DNA of 64,000 nucleotides from an uncultured bacterium (GTDB lineage Bacteria > Cyanobacteriota > Vampirovibrionia > Gastranaerophilales > Gastranaerophilaceae), in assembly GCA_949298805.1 (NCBI GenBank), contig CASFXY010000003.1:1-64000 (forward strand), in the 5' to 3' direction. Positions within the stretch are counted from its first letter, which is position 1. Every line of letters begins with the position of its first letter. Below are positions 50,372-58,760 of this stretch, one piece after another. A program made the position numbers and the translations under genes. Below the pieces are notes generated by a model, which was not told the origin of the DNA, did no database searches, and saw only the letters and a program-made list of their open reading frames with translations.

Positions 50372-51352
50372 TTAGCAAATGTTTGCAAAACCTTGCTTTG
50401 CGGTTTTTAAGATATAGTTTTCCAATTTATCTGTTATTATTTTTTCTAAATTTATTTTGTACAAAGAGTTGATTTCTTTTATAAAAAAGCATGGGCTTGT
50501 AATATTGATTTCAATGACTTTTCCGCCTATTGTATCAAGTCCTGCCATAATTACACCGTCATCATTCAGTTTTTTTGAAATAATATTTTCAATTTCTTTT
50601 TCTTCTTTTGTTAAAGTTGTAAATCTTAAATTTGCATCACAATGGTCATTAAATTTGAAATCATCATTTGTTGCTACTTTTTGTACGGCATATTCCAGAA
50701 TTTCCCCGCAAATGTAGATGAGTCTTTTATCTCCGTCTTTAATTTGTGGTAAAAATTCTTGCACCATAACCGTTGTTTTTCCGTTTTCGGTAGCGGTATT
50801 GATTATTGTATTTGTATTTTTGTCACCTTGATACAAATAAAATACACCGCTTGAAAAACAACGGTTAAGAGGTTTTATAATTATTTCTTTATTTTCTTTT
50901 AAAAACTCTCTTATAATAAGAGGATTTGATGTAACTATATTTTTTGGCGCAATCTGAGGAAAATCATTTATATAAAGTTTTTCGTTTTTATTTCTTATTG
51001 CCTCTGGTGAATTTAAAATAAGGGTTTTCTCTTTGTTTACCAAACTTAAAATATATGTTGCATTGATGTAATTTATGTCAACGGGAGGGTCAGGTCTGAA
51101 AAATATTGCGCTAAAATTATCAAGAGAGATGTTTCTGCAATCTTCTTTCTTAAAAAGTTCGTCGTTTTTAAAATACGTTTCCGTGCAAAAACAGTGCGGA
51201 AGTGCATTTGTAATGTTGAGCATATTTTTTGTCGCAACAAAAACATTATAAGAACGTTTTAAGAATTCAACATTCAGCCAAAAATTTGTTACAAGTTTAT
51301 TAAATTCAAAATATTTAAATTCTAATTCATCTATAATAAAGAGTATTTTCAT
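50372..51352 (-). CDS. gshB: Glutathione synthetase-like ATP-grasp ligase
   Basis: A 326-residue protein that resembles prokaryotic GshB, which joins gamma-glutamylcysteine and glycine. The N-terminal domain has FFRPDPPVD and NATYIL; the ATP-grasp part has NSPEAIRNKNEKL, IIKPLNRCFSSGVF, QEFLPQIKDGDKR and the metal-binding INITSP. The glycine-rich loop normally reading near GRGE is changed to DANLRF. No gshA is nearby, and anaerobes often lack glutathione, so the product could be another peptide. It is divergent from the 51424 gene. Confidence 0.8.
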   Translation of the reverse strand: MKILFIIDELEFKYFEFNKLVTNFWLNVEFLKRSYNVFVATKNMLNITNALPHCFCTETYFKNDELFKKEDCRNISLDNFSAIFFRPDPPVDINYINATYILSLVNKEKTLILNSPEAIRNKNEKLYINDFPQIAPKNIVTSNPLIIREFLKENKEIIIKPLNRCFSSGVFYLYQGDKNTNTIINTATENGKTTVMVQEFLPQIKDGDKRLIYICGEILEYAVQKVATNDDFKFNDHCDANLRFTTLTKEEKEIENIISKKLNDDGVIMAGLDTIGGKVIEINITSPCFFIKEINSLYKINLEKIITDKLENYILKTAKQGFANIC

Positions 51353-51410
51353 AATAATATAAATTATATAATAAACAAAACGTACGATTTTAAAAAATTT
51401 TTTTATATTG

Positions 51411-51416
51411 TATAAT
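51411..51416 (+). promoter_or_regulatory. -10 box for the 51424 gene, probable leaderless promoter
   Basis: TATAAT followed by seven bases (TACTGCC) and then ATG at 51424. No Shine-Dalgarno lies between. Confidence 0.55.
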
Positions 51417-51423
51417 TACTGCC

Positions 51424-51633
51424 ATGAATAAATGTCCTTTTAATAATGAGTACTGTAATAACGAATGTGCTTTATTTGTTTCAAAAGACGAACTCAACGA
51501 ACTTGTTGTTAACAGATTAAAAGCTATTGGGGTTTTTAACGATACTAATGGTGGAATATGTTCCATAAAGTCGCTTGCATTAGCACATTCTCGTTATATG
51601 TTTGAAAATACTACGGTGTATAACAAGAATTAA
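51424..51633 (+). CDS. Small Cys-containing hypothetical protein, 69 aa
   Basis: Unrecognised 69-residue protein. The N-terminus has three close cysteines (C4, C11 and C15 in MNKCPFNNEYCNNECALFV) and a fourth lies at about residue 46 (GGICSIKS), which could bind a metal such as zinc. This CPF...C...CALFV start recalls small proteins seen in Firmicutes phages and genomes, from memory only. The TPR gene follows after 15 bp, so they are likely cotranscribed; this gene probably heads the long plus-strand run. Confidence 0.65.
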   Translation: MNKCPFNNEYCNNECALFVSKDELNELVVNRLKAIGVFNDTNGGICSIKSLALAHSRYMFENTTVYNKN

Positions 51634-51648
51634 GAAAGAAAATTATCC

Positions 51649-52689
51649 ATGCATAAAGAAATTTTAATTGAAGAATTAAAAAAGAAAATAGCTCACTTGC
51701 CTGATTGTGATGAAAATTACAGAGCACTTGCGAATATATATGTTGCCGATGAAGATTATGAAAATGCATTAAGCGTTTATGAGGCTCTGCTCGATAAATT
51801 TCCGGATGATATGCAAGCCCTTATAAATACCGGAAGTATCTATTTCTATAAAAAGAATTACGAAAAAGCGATAGAAAATTACTTAAAAGCAAGCAGGTCC
51901 GATTCGTCTTCTTTTGCGGTTAATTATAACCTTGGAAATGTTTATGCTGAAATAGGCAGTTTTTCAAATGCTCTTAAATATTATAATAAAGCTCTTGAAA
52001 TTAAACCTGATACTGCAGATGTATACAGTGCGATAGGTTTTTTATATCAGGATAATGATGATTATCAAGAAGCCCGCAGATACTATCAAAAGGCAATTGA
52101 TATTGAACCTCAGTGTCCTGAATATCATATAAACCTTGCAAATGTGTATCAGAAAATTAATGATTATGAATTGGCGTGTAAGCATTACAAGATAGCTTAT
52201 GAATTTGATACATCAGACAAAAAAGCATGTCTTTGCCTTGCAAATGCTTATGCTTCTTTGGAAAAATTTGACGAAGCCGAAAAATATTTCGAATATACAA
52301 CAAAAATTGATCCTAATTATTATTCAGCTTGGGTTTGCAGAGCTATTGCAAAGGCAGATGAGGGTGATTTAGATAATGCAATAATATTATTTAAACACGC
52401 AATCGAACTTGATGTTTCAAAACCCAATGCATATTTGTTGTTAGCTAATGTTTTGATGGGCGAAAAGCGTTATCAGGAGGCCATTTCCTTATATGAAAAA
52501 GCGCTAAAACTTGCAAATAACCCGACCAAGATATTTGTGTTGATGGCAAATGCCTATATTATGCTTGATATGCATGCAGCAGCCGCAAAATATTATCGCC
52601 TTGCCATGAATGAAGAACCGGATAATCTTGAAATTAAGCTTATATATACGGATATTGCAAATAATTTTATATTAAAAAAGGTAAGTTAA
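51649..52689 (+). CDS. TPR-repeat protein
   Basis: A 346-residue protein made of about nine tandem 34-residue TPR units (for example FAVNYNLGNVYAEIGSF and ALKYYNKALEIKPDTADVY). It has no signal peptide or membrane segment, so it is probably cytoplasmic. TPR proteins act as scaffolds; no partner can be named. A second TPR protein lies at 54884 in the same run. Confidence 0.9.
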   Translation: MHKEILIEELKKKIAHLPDCDENYRALANIYVADEDYENALSVYEALLDKFPDDMQALINTGSIYFYKKNYEKAIENYLKASRSDSSSFAVNYNLGNVYAEIGSFSNALKYYNKALEIKPDTADVYSAIGFLYQDNDDYQEARRYYQKAIDIEPQCPEYHINLANVYQKINDYELACKHYKIAYEFDTSDKKACLCLANAYASLEKFDEAEKYFEYTTKIDPNYYSAWVCRAIAKADEGDLDNAIILFKHAIELDVSKPNAYLLLANVLMGEKRYQEAISLYEKALKLANNPTKIFVLMANAYIMLDMHAAAAKYYRLAMNEEPDNLEIKLIYTDIANNFILKKVS

Positions 52690-52690
52690 T

Positions 52691-53107
52691 ATGCGCCAAA
52701 ACGGCATCGGAGTTCAATTAATAGAAAGAATAATAAGTTCGCTTTCGTATTTTACGTTCGGTATTGCCGGAGTTGTATGGATAATTGTTTGTTATATATC
52801 GAAAAATTCCATGTCGCATTTTTGTTCTTATAACATATACCAGTCCATATTTTTTTCAATTTTTATTTATGTAATTTCGCTTTTTTGTTCAATAGTTGCG
52901 GGAATTTTAAGCGCAGTACCTTTTTTAGGCAAAATAGTAAATGATTTTTCAATCTTTTTTGCGCAAACTCCAATTTATTTTGGCTATACTCTTTGGGGTT
53001 TGTTGATATTCGTTGTTACTTGTTATCTTGCACTTTTTGCTTTTTTTGGCAGGTACCCTTATTTACCTTTTATTTCTGATGTTATTGGTTCAAATTTTAG
53101 GAGATAG
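52691..53107 (+). CDS. Tic20-like small membrane protein
   Basis: A 138-residue protein with four hydrophobic segments (about 15-35, 48-70, 75-100 and 100-120). The pattern CSYNIYQSIFFSI matches the Tic20-family R-F-N/H-x-x-Q-A-I element, and the C-terminus FFGRYPYLPFISDVIG matches the family's GxYPxIPxIS end. Tic20 homologues are typical of Cyanobacteria and plastids; their bacterial function is unclear. AAGG lies about nine bases before the ATG. The FliO-like gene follows at 5 bp. Confidence 0.6.
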   Translation: MRQNGIGVQLIERIISSLSYFTFGIAGVVWIIVCYISKNSMSHFCSYNIYQSIFFSIFIYVISLFCSIVAGILSAVPFLGKIVNDFSIFFAQTPIYFGYTLWGLLIFVVTCYLALFAFFGRYPYLPFISDVIGSNFRR

Positions 53108-53111
53108 TATA

Positions 53112-53519
53112 ATTAAAAAGTTTTTTGTTATCTTTTGTATTTTTTTAAATACCCTTTCAGCTTTTGCTATGGACTCACCGTATTCTTCGCAAGAGTTTCA
53201 GGAAGTACTTAAGCATGATACTTATGAGCCGAATTATTTTACATTAATTTTCGGATTAATAATAGTTATATGTTTGATATATTTTACAGGTTATTTTTAT
53301 CAAAAACTTATTGGTGTAAATTCCAAAATAAATAAAAAAGCAGGCATTGATAACAATTTTGATAAAGTCAAAATTATCTCATCCACTCCCTTAGGGCAAG
53401 GCAAATGTATTTATATTGTTGAAATTAGAGGTAAGCATTTGGTATTGGGGGCGACAGATAATCAAATTAATTTGCTAAAGGAATACGATACATTTGATAT
53501 TAAAAAGGAAACCGATTGA
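53112..53519 (+). CDS. FliO-like membrane protein, probable AUU start
   Basis: Read from ATT at 53112, the product is 135 residues. It starts with a textbook signal peptide (KKFFVIFCIFLNTLSAFA), then has one transmembrane segment (about 39-58, FTLIFGLIIVICLIYFTGYF) and a FliO-type domain (VKIISSTPLGQGKCIYIVEI, then RGKHLVLGATDNQINLL). AGGAG (53099-53103) lies eight bases before the ATT. The frame extends up to an ATG at 53013, but that overlaps the preceding gene by 95 bp; the next ATG (53169) lies after the signal peptide and has no ribosome-binding site. No other flagellar gene is nearby, so a role outside flagella is possible. Confidence 0.75.
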   Translation: MKKFFVIFCIFLNTLSAFAMDSPYSSQEFQEVLKHDTYEPNYFTLIFGLIIVICLIYFTGYFYQKLIGVNSKINKKAGIDNNFDKVKIISSTPLGQGKCIYIVEIRGKHLVLGATDNQINLLKEYDTFDIKKETD

Positions 53520-54385
53520 TGCGCAGAACTGTTAAAATTGGTAATTATAACATTGGCGATTTGAGTCATTGCTTTATTATTGCCGAAATTGGTATTAATC
53601 ATAACGGCGATATTAACCTTGCAAAAAAACTTATAAAAATGGCACATGATTTAGGTGCAGATGCGGTTAAATTTCAAAAAAGAACGGTTGATGTCGTCTA
53701 TACAAAACATGAACTTGAAATGGAACGTCCAAATCCTTTTGGGAATACAAACGGAGATTTAAAAAGGGGTTTGGAGTTTGGTTATGATGAGTATAAAATT
53801 ATTGATAATTACTGCAAAAGTTTGTCTATATTGTGGTTCGCCTCTTGTTGGGATGAAGCTTCGGTAGATTTTATTGAACAGTTTAATCCCCCATGTTATA
53901 AAATTTCTTCCGCTTCTCTTACTGATGATGGTTTAATTTCTTATATTAAGAGCAAAGGGCGCCCAATTTTACTTGCGACCGGTATGAGCACCCAAGAGCA
54001 AATTGACCATGCGTTAGAAATTTTAGGGCAGGATAATATTATACTTATGCACTGTACCTCAACATACCCAAGTCGTGAAGATGAATTAAATTTAAATGTA
54101 ATTCCAAACTACATAAAGAAGTATAACTGTCCAATAGGTTACAGCGGGCATGAAAAAGGTGTTTTTCCATCTGTTTTGGCTGCTTCAATGGGCGCTTGTG
54201 CGGTTGAGCGACATATTACTACGGATAGAACTCTTTGGGGGTCGGACCATCCGGCGAGCCTTGAGCCGGACGGATTAAGGCGACTTGTTCGTGATATAAG
54301 ACTTTTAAACGTTATAAAAGGTGACGGGAAAAAGGTTGTTTATAATTCAGAGTTGCCTATAATTAAGAAACTTAGAAGGAAATAA
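53519..54385 (+). CDS. neuB: N-acetylneuraminate synthase-type enzyme
   Basis: A 288-residue NeuB-domain enzyme that condenses phosphoenolpyruvate with a hexosamine to form a nonulosonic acid. Motifs are IAEIGINHNGD, DAVKFQKRT, KISSASLTD, LLATGMST and the C-terminal IGYSGHEKGV and ACAVERHITTD. The SAF domain of many sialate synthases is missing, so it is a short form. The ATG at 53519 overlaps the TGA of the FliO-like gene, with AAGGA upstream. The phosphatase gene follows at 3 bp, which fits a route with a 9-phosphate intermediate; the exact sugar is unknown. Confidence 0.9.
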   Translation: MRRTVKIGNYNIGDLSHCFIIAEIGINHNGDINLAKKLIKMAHDLGADAVKFQKRTVDVVYTKHELEMERPNPFGNTNGDLKRGLEFGYDEYKIIDNYCKSLSILWFASCWDEASVDFIEQFNPPCYKISSASLTDDGLISYIKSKGRPILLATGMSTQEQIDHALEILGQDNIILMHCTSTYPSREDELNLNVIPNYIKKYNCPIGYSGHEKGVFPSVLAASMGACAVERHITTDRTLWGSDHPASLEPDGLRRLVRDIRLLNVIKGDGKKVVYNSELPIIKKLRRK

Positions 54386-54388
54386 AAC

Positions 54389-54868
54389 ATGTTGAATTTA
54401 TCAAAAAATATAAAGCTTGTTGCATCTGATTTTGATGGTGTATTTACTGACGGTTCCGTATATTTAGATGAAGATTTAAAACAGGTAAAAAAAATTAATT
54501 TCTCTGATATTATGGGAGTATCAAGACTTTTAAAGGCTGGCTATAAATTTGCTATAATTTCGGGCGAAACTTCAAATATTTTAAATTATTTTAAAAATAA
54601 ATTTAATGTCGAGGATATATATGGCGGTGTTCGCCAAAAAGGAGTTGTTCTTTCGGAAATAATGCAAAAATACTCGCTTAGTGCAGATGAGGTTTTGTAT
54701 ATAGGGGATGATGTAAATGACTTACCTGCTTTTGATTGTGTAACTTATAAAATTGCGCCTTATAACGCTAACCCTTTATTGAAATTGCGCACAGATATAC
54801 AAATTACCGGAAATTCGGGTGGAAATGGCGCTTTTCGTGAACTTGTTGAAGACCTTTTAAATTCATAG
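54389..54868 (+). CDS. KdsC-family HAD phosphatase
   Basis: A 159-residue HAD phosphatase of the KdsC type, without a cap domain. It has the DxD motif in VASDFDGVFTDGSVY, the serine motif in FAIISGE and the acidic motif in YIGDDVNDLPAF. Such enzymes release phosphate from KDO-8-P or nonulosonate-9-P. Next to neuB, nonulosonate-9-phosphate is the more likely substrate; KDO-8-phosphate is the alternative. Confidence 0.88.
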   Translation: MLNLSKNIKLVASDFDGVFTDGSVYLDEDLKQVKKINFSDIMGVSRLLKAGYKFAIISGETSNILNYFKNKFNVEDIYGGVRQKGVVLSEIMQKYSLSADEVLYIGDDVNDLPAFDCVTYKIAPYNANPLLKLRTDIQITGNSGGNGAFRELVEDLLNS

Positions 54869-54883
54869 TAGTATTATTTTAGA

Positions 54884-56596
54884 ATGTTTAAGTTTTTTTA
54901 TAAAATTGCAAAACGTGTTAATGAGTTTAATGCTCTCATAAATGACTATAAAAATGTCGGAAAAGAGGTGTCCTTGCCTTCTTATGCCTATGTGAACTGG
55001 GGAATGCAATTGGCTGAGTCCGGCAAGGAAGATGAGGCGCTTGAAAAGTTTAAACTAAGTGCGGATATGGTAAATTCAACCCCCGAGGCATTTGTTAACC
55101 TTGGGATAATATGTGCAAAAAAAGGTAATTTCGAAGAAGCTTGTAAATTTTTCAGAAAAGCAATAAAAATTGATGAAACCTGCGCAAGAGCATGGACTCT
55201 TTTAGCAAGTGCCTATGGTGAATTGGGAAATTATAAAGAAGCAAAGAAAGCATTCAAAATTTCGCTTAAATACGATAAAAGAAACTTTCAAACATATTTA
55301 AATCAGGGAATATTTCTTGCAAAAACCGGTGAATCAAATGAGGCGCTATTGAGCCTTAAAAATGCTTATGCCTGTAACCCCCAAGAGCCGCAAAGTACTT
55401 TTTTGTCAGGCATTATATACTCTCAGATGAAAAACTATGATGATGCAGTTAAAATGTTTAAACTTACGGTAAGTACTTCGCCTTTTCATGCAGAGGCGCT
55501 TTACCATCTGGCTTTTTGTTACTACCAACTTAAAAATTACGAGCTTGCAATTAATTACGCTAAAAAATCAAAAAGTGCCAGCCCTACAAAAATTGAAAAT
55601 TTTATCATAATTGCAGAAAGCTATATGGCTCAAAAAAATAAAGAGGACTGTTTTGCAATATTTGATGAAGCAAAAAAGGCAGGTCTTATTTCATACCAAT
55701 TACTTTATTCTAAAGGCGTTGCGTATCAATCTTTTGATATGTGGCAAGAAGCAATTGATATTTTTAAATCAGCAGTAGAGCTTGATGAGGCTAATTTTTA
55801 TGCTCATTATGGGCTTACTCTTTCTTATTTAAAATTAGAAATGGACGAGGATGCAAAAAATGAGTTACTAAAAGTCATTGAATTAAATCCTAACCACACG
55901 GTTTCGATGTTTAATCTTGCACAGTTGCTTTTTAAACAAAAAGATTATGACGGCGCAATATATTGGTACAAGAAAACTATTTCCGTTGATGCAAAACTTG
56001 TTAATGTGTATTTTAATATTGCTAATGCTTACCAGATGAAAGGTGAGCTTCAAAAAGCCGTTAAATACTGGGAAAAATCCGTAGAGTATGATAATAACAA
56101 TGTCGGTGCACTCTTAAACCTTGCAAATACATATTCGACTCTTGGTGATAGTGCGCTTGCTTTAAGAAAAGCCAGAAGTGCCTATATTATCGATAAGAAA
56201 AATCCTGATGTTATCATGAGTTATGCAATTATTCTTTTGAAAGAAAATGACATATATAGTGCAAGAGAAAAATTTGAAGAAGTTCTCCAAATTAATCCCG
56301 AGCTTACGGTTGCAAGATTTGCTCTTATAGAGTGTTTAATAAAAACAAATAAACCAAAAGAGGCAATGGCTGACTTGGAAAAATTCAGAAACGAATATTC
56401 GGATAAAAAAGAATTTATGATGTTAAATCTTCTTGCATATTTAAAAATTGATGAAATGGAAAATAATAATTATTTAATTGCACAAATAATTGAGATTTGT
56501 GATAAAATATTGACTGCAACAGGTGAAGATTCTTGGGTGCAAAATGTTAAAGATGAATATATAAAGAAGCAAGACAACATAAACTGTAAAGGATGA
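54884..56596 (+). CDS. Large TPR-repeat protein
   Basis: A 570-residue TPR protein with about 13 repeats (for example FVNLGIICAKKGNFEEACKF and YHLAFCYYQLKNYELAINY), starting after a 40-residue lead. No signal peptide or membrane segment is seen. It follows the neuB-phosphatase pair and overlaps the lysC start region, within one long transcript. Role unknown. Confidence 0.9.
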   Translation: MFKFFYKIAKRVNEFNALINDYKNVGKEVSLPSYAYVNWGMQLAESGKEDEALEKFKLSADMVNSTPEAFVNLGIICAKKGNFEEACKFFRKAIKIDETCARAWTLLASAYGELGNYKEAKKAFKISLKYDKRNFQTYLNQGIFLAKTGESNEALLSLKNAYACNPQEPQSTFLSGIIYSQMKNYDDAVKMFKLTVSTSPFHAEALYHLAFCYYQLKNYELAINYAKKSKSASPTKIENFIIIAESYMAQKNKEDCFAIFDEAKKAGLISYQLLYSKGVAYQSFDMWQEAIDIFKSAVELDEANFYAHYGLTLSYLKLEMDEDAKNELLKVIELNPNHTVSMFNLAQLLFKQKDYDGAIYWYKKTISVDAKLVNVYFNIANAYQMKGELQKAVKYWEKSVEYDNNNVGALLNLANTYSTLGDSALALRKARSAYIIDKKNPDVIMSYAIILLKENDIYSAREKFEEVLQINPELTVARFALIECLIKTNKPKEAMADLEKFRNEYSDKKEFMMLNLLAYLKIDEMENNNYLIAQIIEICDKILTATGEDSWVQNVKDEYIKKQDNINCKG

Positions 56597-56598
56597 AA

Positions 56599-57858
56599 AT
56601 GGGAATTGTAGTTCAAAAATTCGGCGGCACATCAGTTGCTGATTCCGAAAAAATTAAAAATGTAGCCGATGCGGTAATTAAAGAAAAATTAAACGGAAAC
56701 AAAGTAATTGTTGTTGTTTCTGCCATGGGGCACACAACAGATAATTTAATTAAATTGTCAAAAGAAATTACATCAACGCCTCTGGATAGAGAGATGGATA
56801 TGCTTTTGTCTACGGGTGAACAGGTTTCGATGTCATTACTTGCAATGGCAATTAATGAAAAAGGTCATAAGGCTGTAAGTTTAAATGCTATGCAGGTCGG
56901 AATTTTAACCGAACCAAACCATTGTAGAGCTCGAATTGTAGATATAAAACAGGAAAGAGTAAAAAGACATCTGGACAACGGTGAAATTGTTATAATAGCA
57001 GGATTTCAAGGAATAACAACCGATGGTGAAATAACAACCCTTGGCAGAGGCGGTTCGGATACTTCGGCAGTTGCACTTGCCGCCGCATTTAAGGCCGACA
57101 GATGTGATATTTATTCTGATGTTGAAGGTGTTTATACAACAGATCCCAGAGTGGTCCCGACTGCACAAAAATTAGAGGTTATATCCTATGAAGAAATGCT
57201 TGAATTAGCACGTGTCGGCGCAAACGTTTTGCATCCAAGATCTGTAGAAACTGCAAAACTTTGCGATGTACCCATGGGGGTGCGCAGCTCTTTTAAACTC
57301 GATGACTTAGGAACATTAATAATAGGAGTAGATAAAATGGAATTGCACAAACCTGTTACAGGATTAGCATGCGACAGTTCTCAAGTAAGAATAGTTATTT
57401 GTGATGTTCCGGACAAACCGGGCAATGCAGGAAAGCTTTTTACCTTACTCGCAAACTGTGGCTTGAGTGTCGATATGATTATTCAATCTTATGCGAGAAG
57501 CATGGGAAATACTAATGATATTGCATTTACAATTGATAAAAATGATGTCCCGAAATTTGATAAAGTTGCCCCTGAAATAAAAAGCATAATGAATCCCAGT
57601 AATATTCACATTGATGAAGATATTGCAAAAGTTTCTATTGTGGGTGCAGGCATGATTGACAGGCCCGGTATTGCAGCTACTATGTTTGAAACTCTTGCTA
57701 AATTGGGTATAAATATTAAGATGATTTCTACCTCTGAAATTAAAATAAGCTGTCTTGTTGAAAAATGTCACGCAAAGGAAGCGGTTGTAGCTCTATGCAA
57801 TGTTTTTGAACTTGATGGCGCAGATATTGCTGACGTTAAAGGTGATTTACCCGTTTAA
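56599..57858 (+). CDS. lysC: Aspartate kinase
   Basis: First step of the aspartate pathway to lysine, methionine and threonine. It has 419 residues: kinase domain with VVQKFGGTSV at the start, FQGITTDGEITTLGRGGSD, and TTDPRVVPTAQKL; two ACT regulatory domains at the C-terminus (about 265-415, with VCDVPDKPGNAGKLF and SIVGAGMIDRPGIAA). This layout is typically inhibited by lysine and/or threonine. An ATG at 56593 is in frame, but the one at 56599 has AAAGGA five bases upstream and gives the usual MGIVVQKFGG start. Confidence 0.96.
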   Translation: MGIVVQKFGGTSVADSEKIKNVADAVIKEKLNGNKVIVVVSAMGHTTDNLIKLSKEITSTPLDREMDMLLSTGEQVSMSLLAMAINEKGHKAVSLNAMQVGILTEPNHCRARIVDIKQERVKRHLDNGEIVIIAGFQGITTDGEITTLGRGGSDTSAVALAAAFKADRCDIYSDVEGVYTTDPRVVPTAQKLEVISYEEMLELARVGANVLHPRSVETAKLCDVPMGVRSSFKLDDLGTLIIGVDKMELHKPVTGLACDSSQVRIVICDVPDKPGNAGKLFTLLANCGLSVDMIIQSYARSMGNTNDIAFTIDKNDVPKFDKVAPEIKSIMNPSNIHIDEDIAKVSIVGAGMIDRPGIAATMFETLAKLGINIKMISTSEIKISCLVEKCHAKEAVVALCNVFELDGADIADVKGDLPV

Positions 57859-58760
57859 TGTTTAAACTGATTTGCGGACTTGGAAATTCAGATACTGAGA
57901 ACATAAAAGCCCTTGTTAAGCTTTATGCTAAAGCAGGGGCTTGGATGTTTGATGTTTCTCCTTTTGCATTACATGCACTAAATGAAGCAATAAAAGAGGT
58001 TAATCTAAACCCAAGTGATTATAAGTTTTGCGTTTCTATACCTATCGAGGGTGATATACACGGGCGAAAGGCAAAAATTCTACATAATAAATGTTTTAAA
58101 TGCGGAAAATGTATAAAAAAATGTCCGCAAAATGCTATTAATTATTTTGAGATTAGTGCAGATAAATGCATAGGTTGCGGTATTTGCAAGAAAGTTTGTT
58201 CCAACGGTGCAATTAAGATGTTTGATAAAACAGATTATTTTGACGAGCTCAAAAGAAAATTGAAAACAGATTTAAAACTTGATTGTGTTGAATTGCATGC
58301 ATCTGTCGGAAGTAAAAATCTAGTCCTTAAAAAATTAAAAAAAATTTGCAAAAAATATAAAGGTGAAATTAGTCTTTGCATTTCAAGAAAATATTTTTCA
58401 ACCCAAGATGCTTTGGAGATAATCGATAAAGCAACTGAAATTACAAAGTATAACAAAGCATTTTATATTCAAGCGGATGGAAATTCCATGAATGGTGCTA
58501 ATACCGAGTTGACATCCACAATTGAATGTGCTGCTTTTGCACTTGCTTTAAAAGAAGCGGGTGTTGATGAGAAAAAAATTATTTTAAGCGGCGGTGTTAA
58601 CGAGTATACTCCCAAATTGTGCAAAGAGCTATCCCTTTCTCCATTGGCAATTGCTTTTGGCACTTACGCGCGAAAAGCTGTCGCAAATCATGACCATCAG
58701 AAGGCTTTTAATATTGCAAAAAACCTTGTGAACTGTACATTGGAGGATTGCCAATGCTAA
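57858..58760 (+). CDS. LdpA-like Fe-S protein
   Basis: A 300-residue protein that matches cyanobacterial LdpA (light-dependent period) in layout. It has FKLICG at the start with a YAKAGAWMFDVSP segment, two 4Fe-4S motifs (CFKCGKCIKKCP at about 80-91; CIGCGICKKVC at about 103-113) and a C-terminal region with QADGNSMNGANTE, LSGGVNEYTPKL and AFGTYARKAV. In Synechococcus LdpA senses redox state for the circadian clock. No clock gene is here, so it probably has an older Fe-S or redox role. The ATG overlaps the lysC stop; tilS overlaps its end. Confidence 0.75.
   Translation: MFKLICGLGNSDTENIKALVKLYAKAGAWMFDVSPFALHALNEAIKEVNLNPSDYKFCVSIPIEGDIHGRKAKILHNKCFKCGKCIKKCPQNAINYFEISADKCIGCGICKKVCSNGAIKMFDKTDYFDELKRKLKTDLKLDCVELHASVGSKNLVLKKLKKICKKYKGEISLCISRKYFSTQDALEIIDKATEITKYNKAFYIQADGNSMNGANTELTSTIECAAFALALKEAGVDEKKIILSGGVNEYTPKLCKELSLSPLAIAFGTYARKAVANHDHQKAFNIAKNLVNCTLEDCQC

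Noticed and set aside
53013-53111. Upstream extension of the FliO-like frame to ATG 53013
   Set aside because: It lies inside the Tic20-like gene, and the AGGAG-ATT site gives a complete signal peptide.
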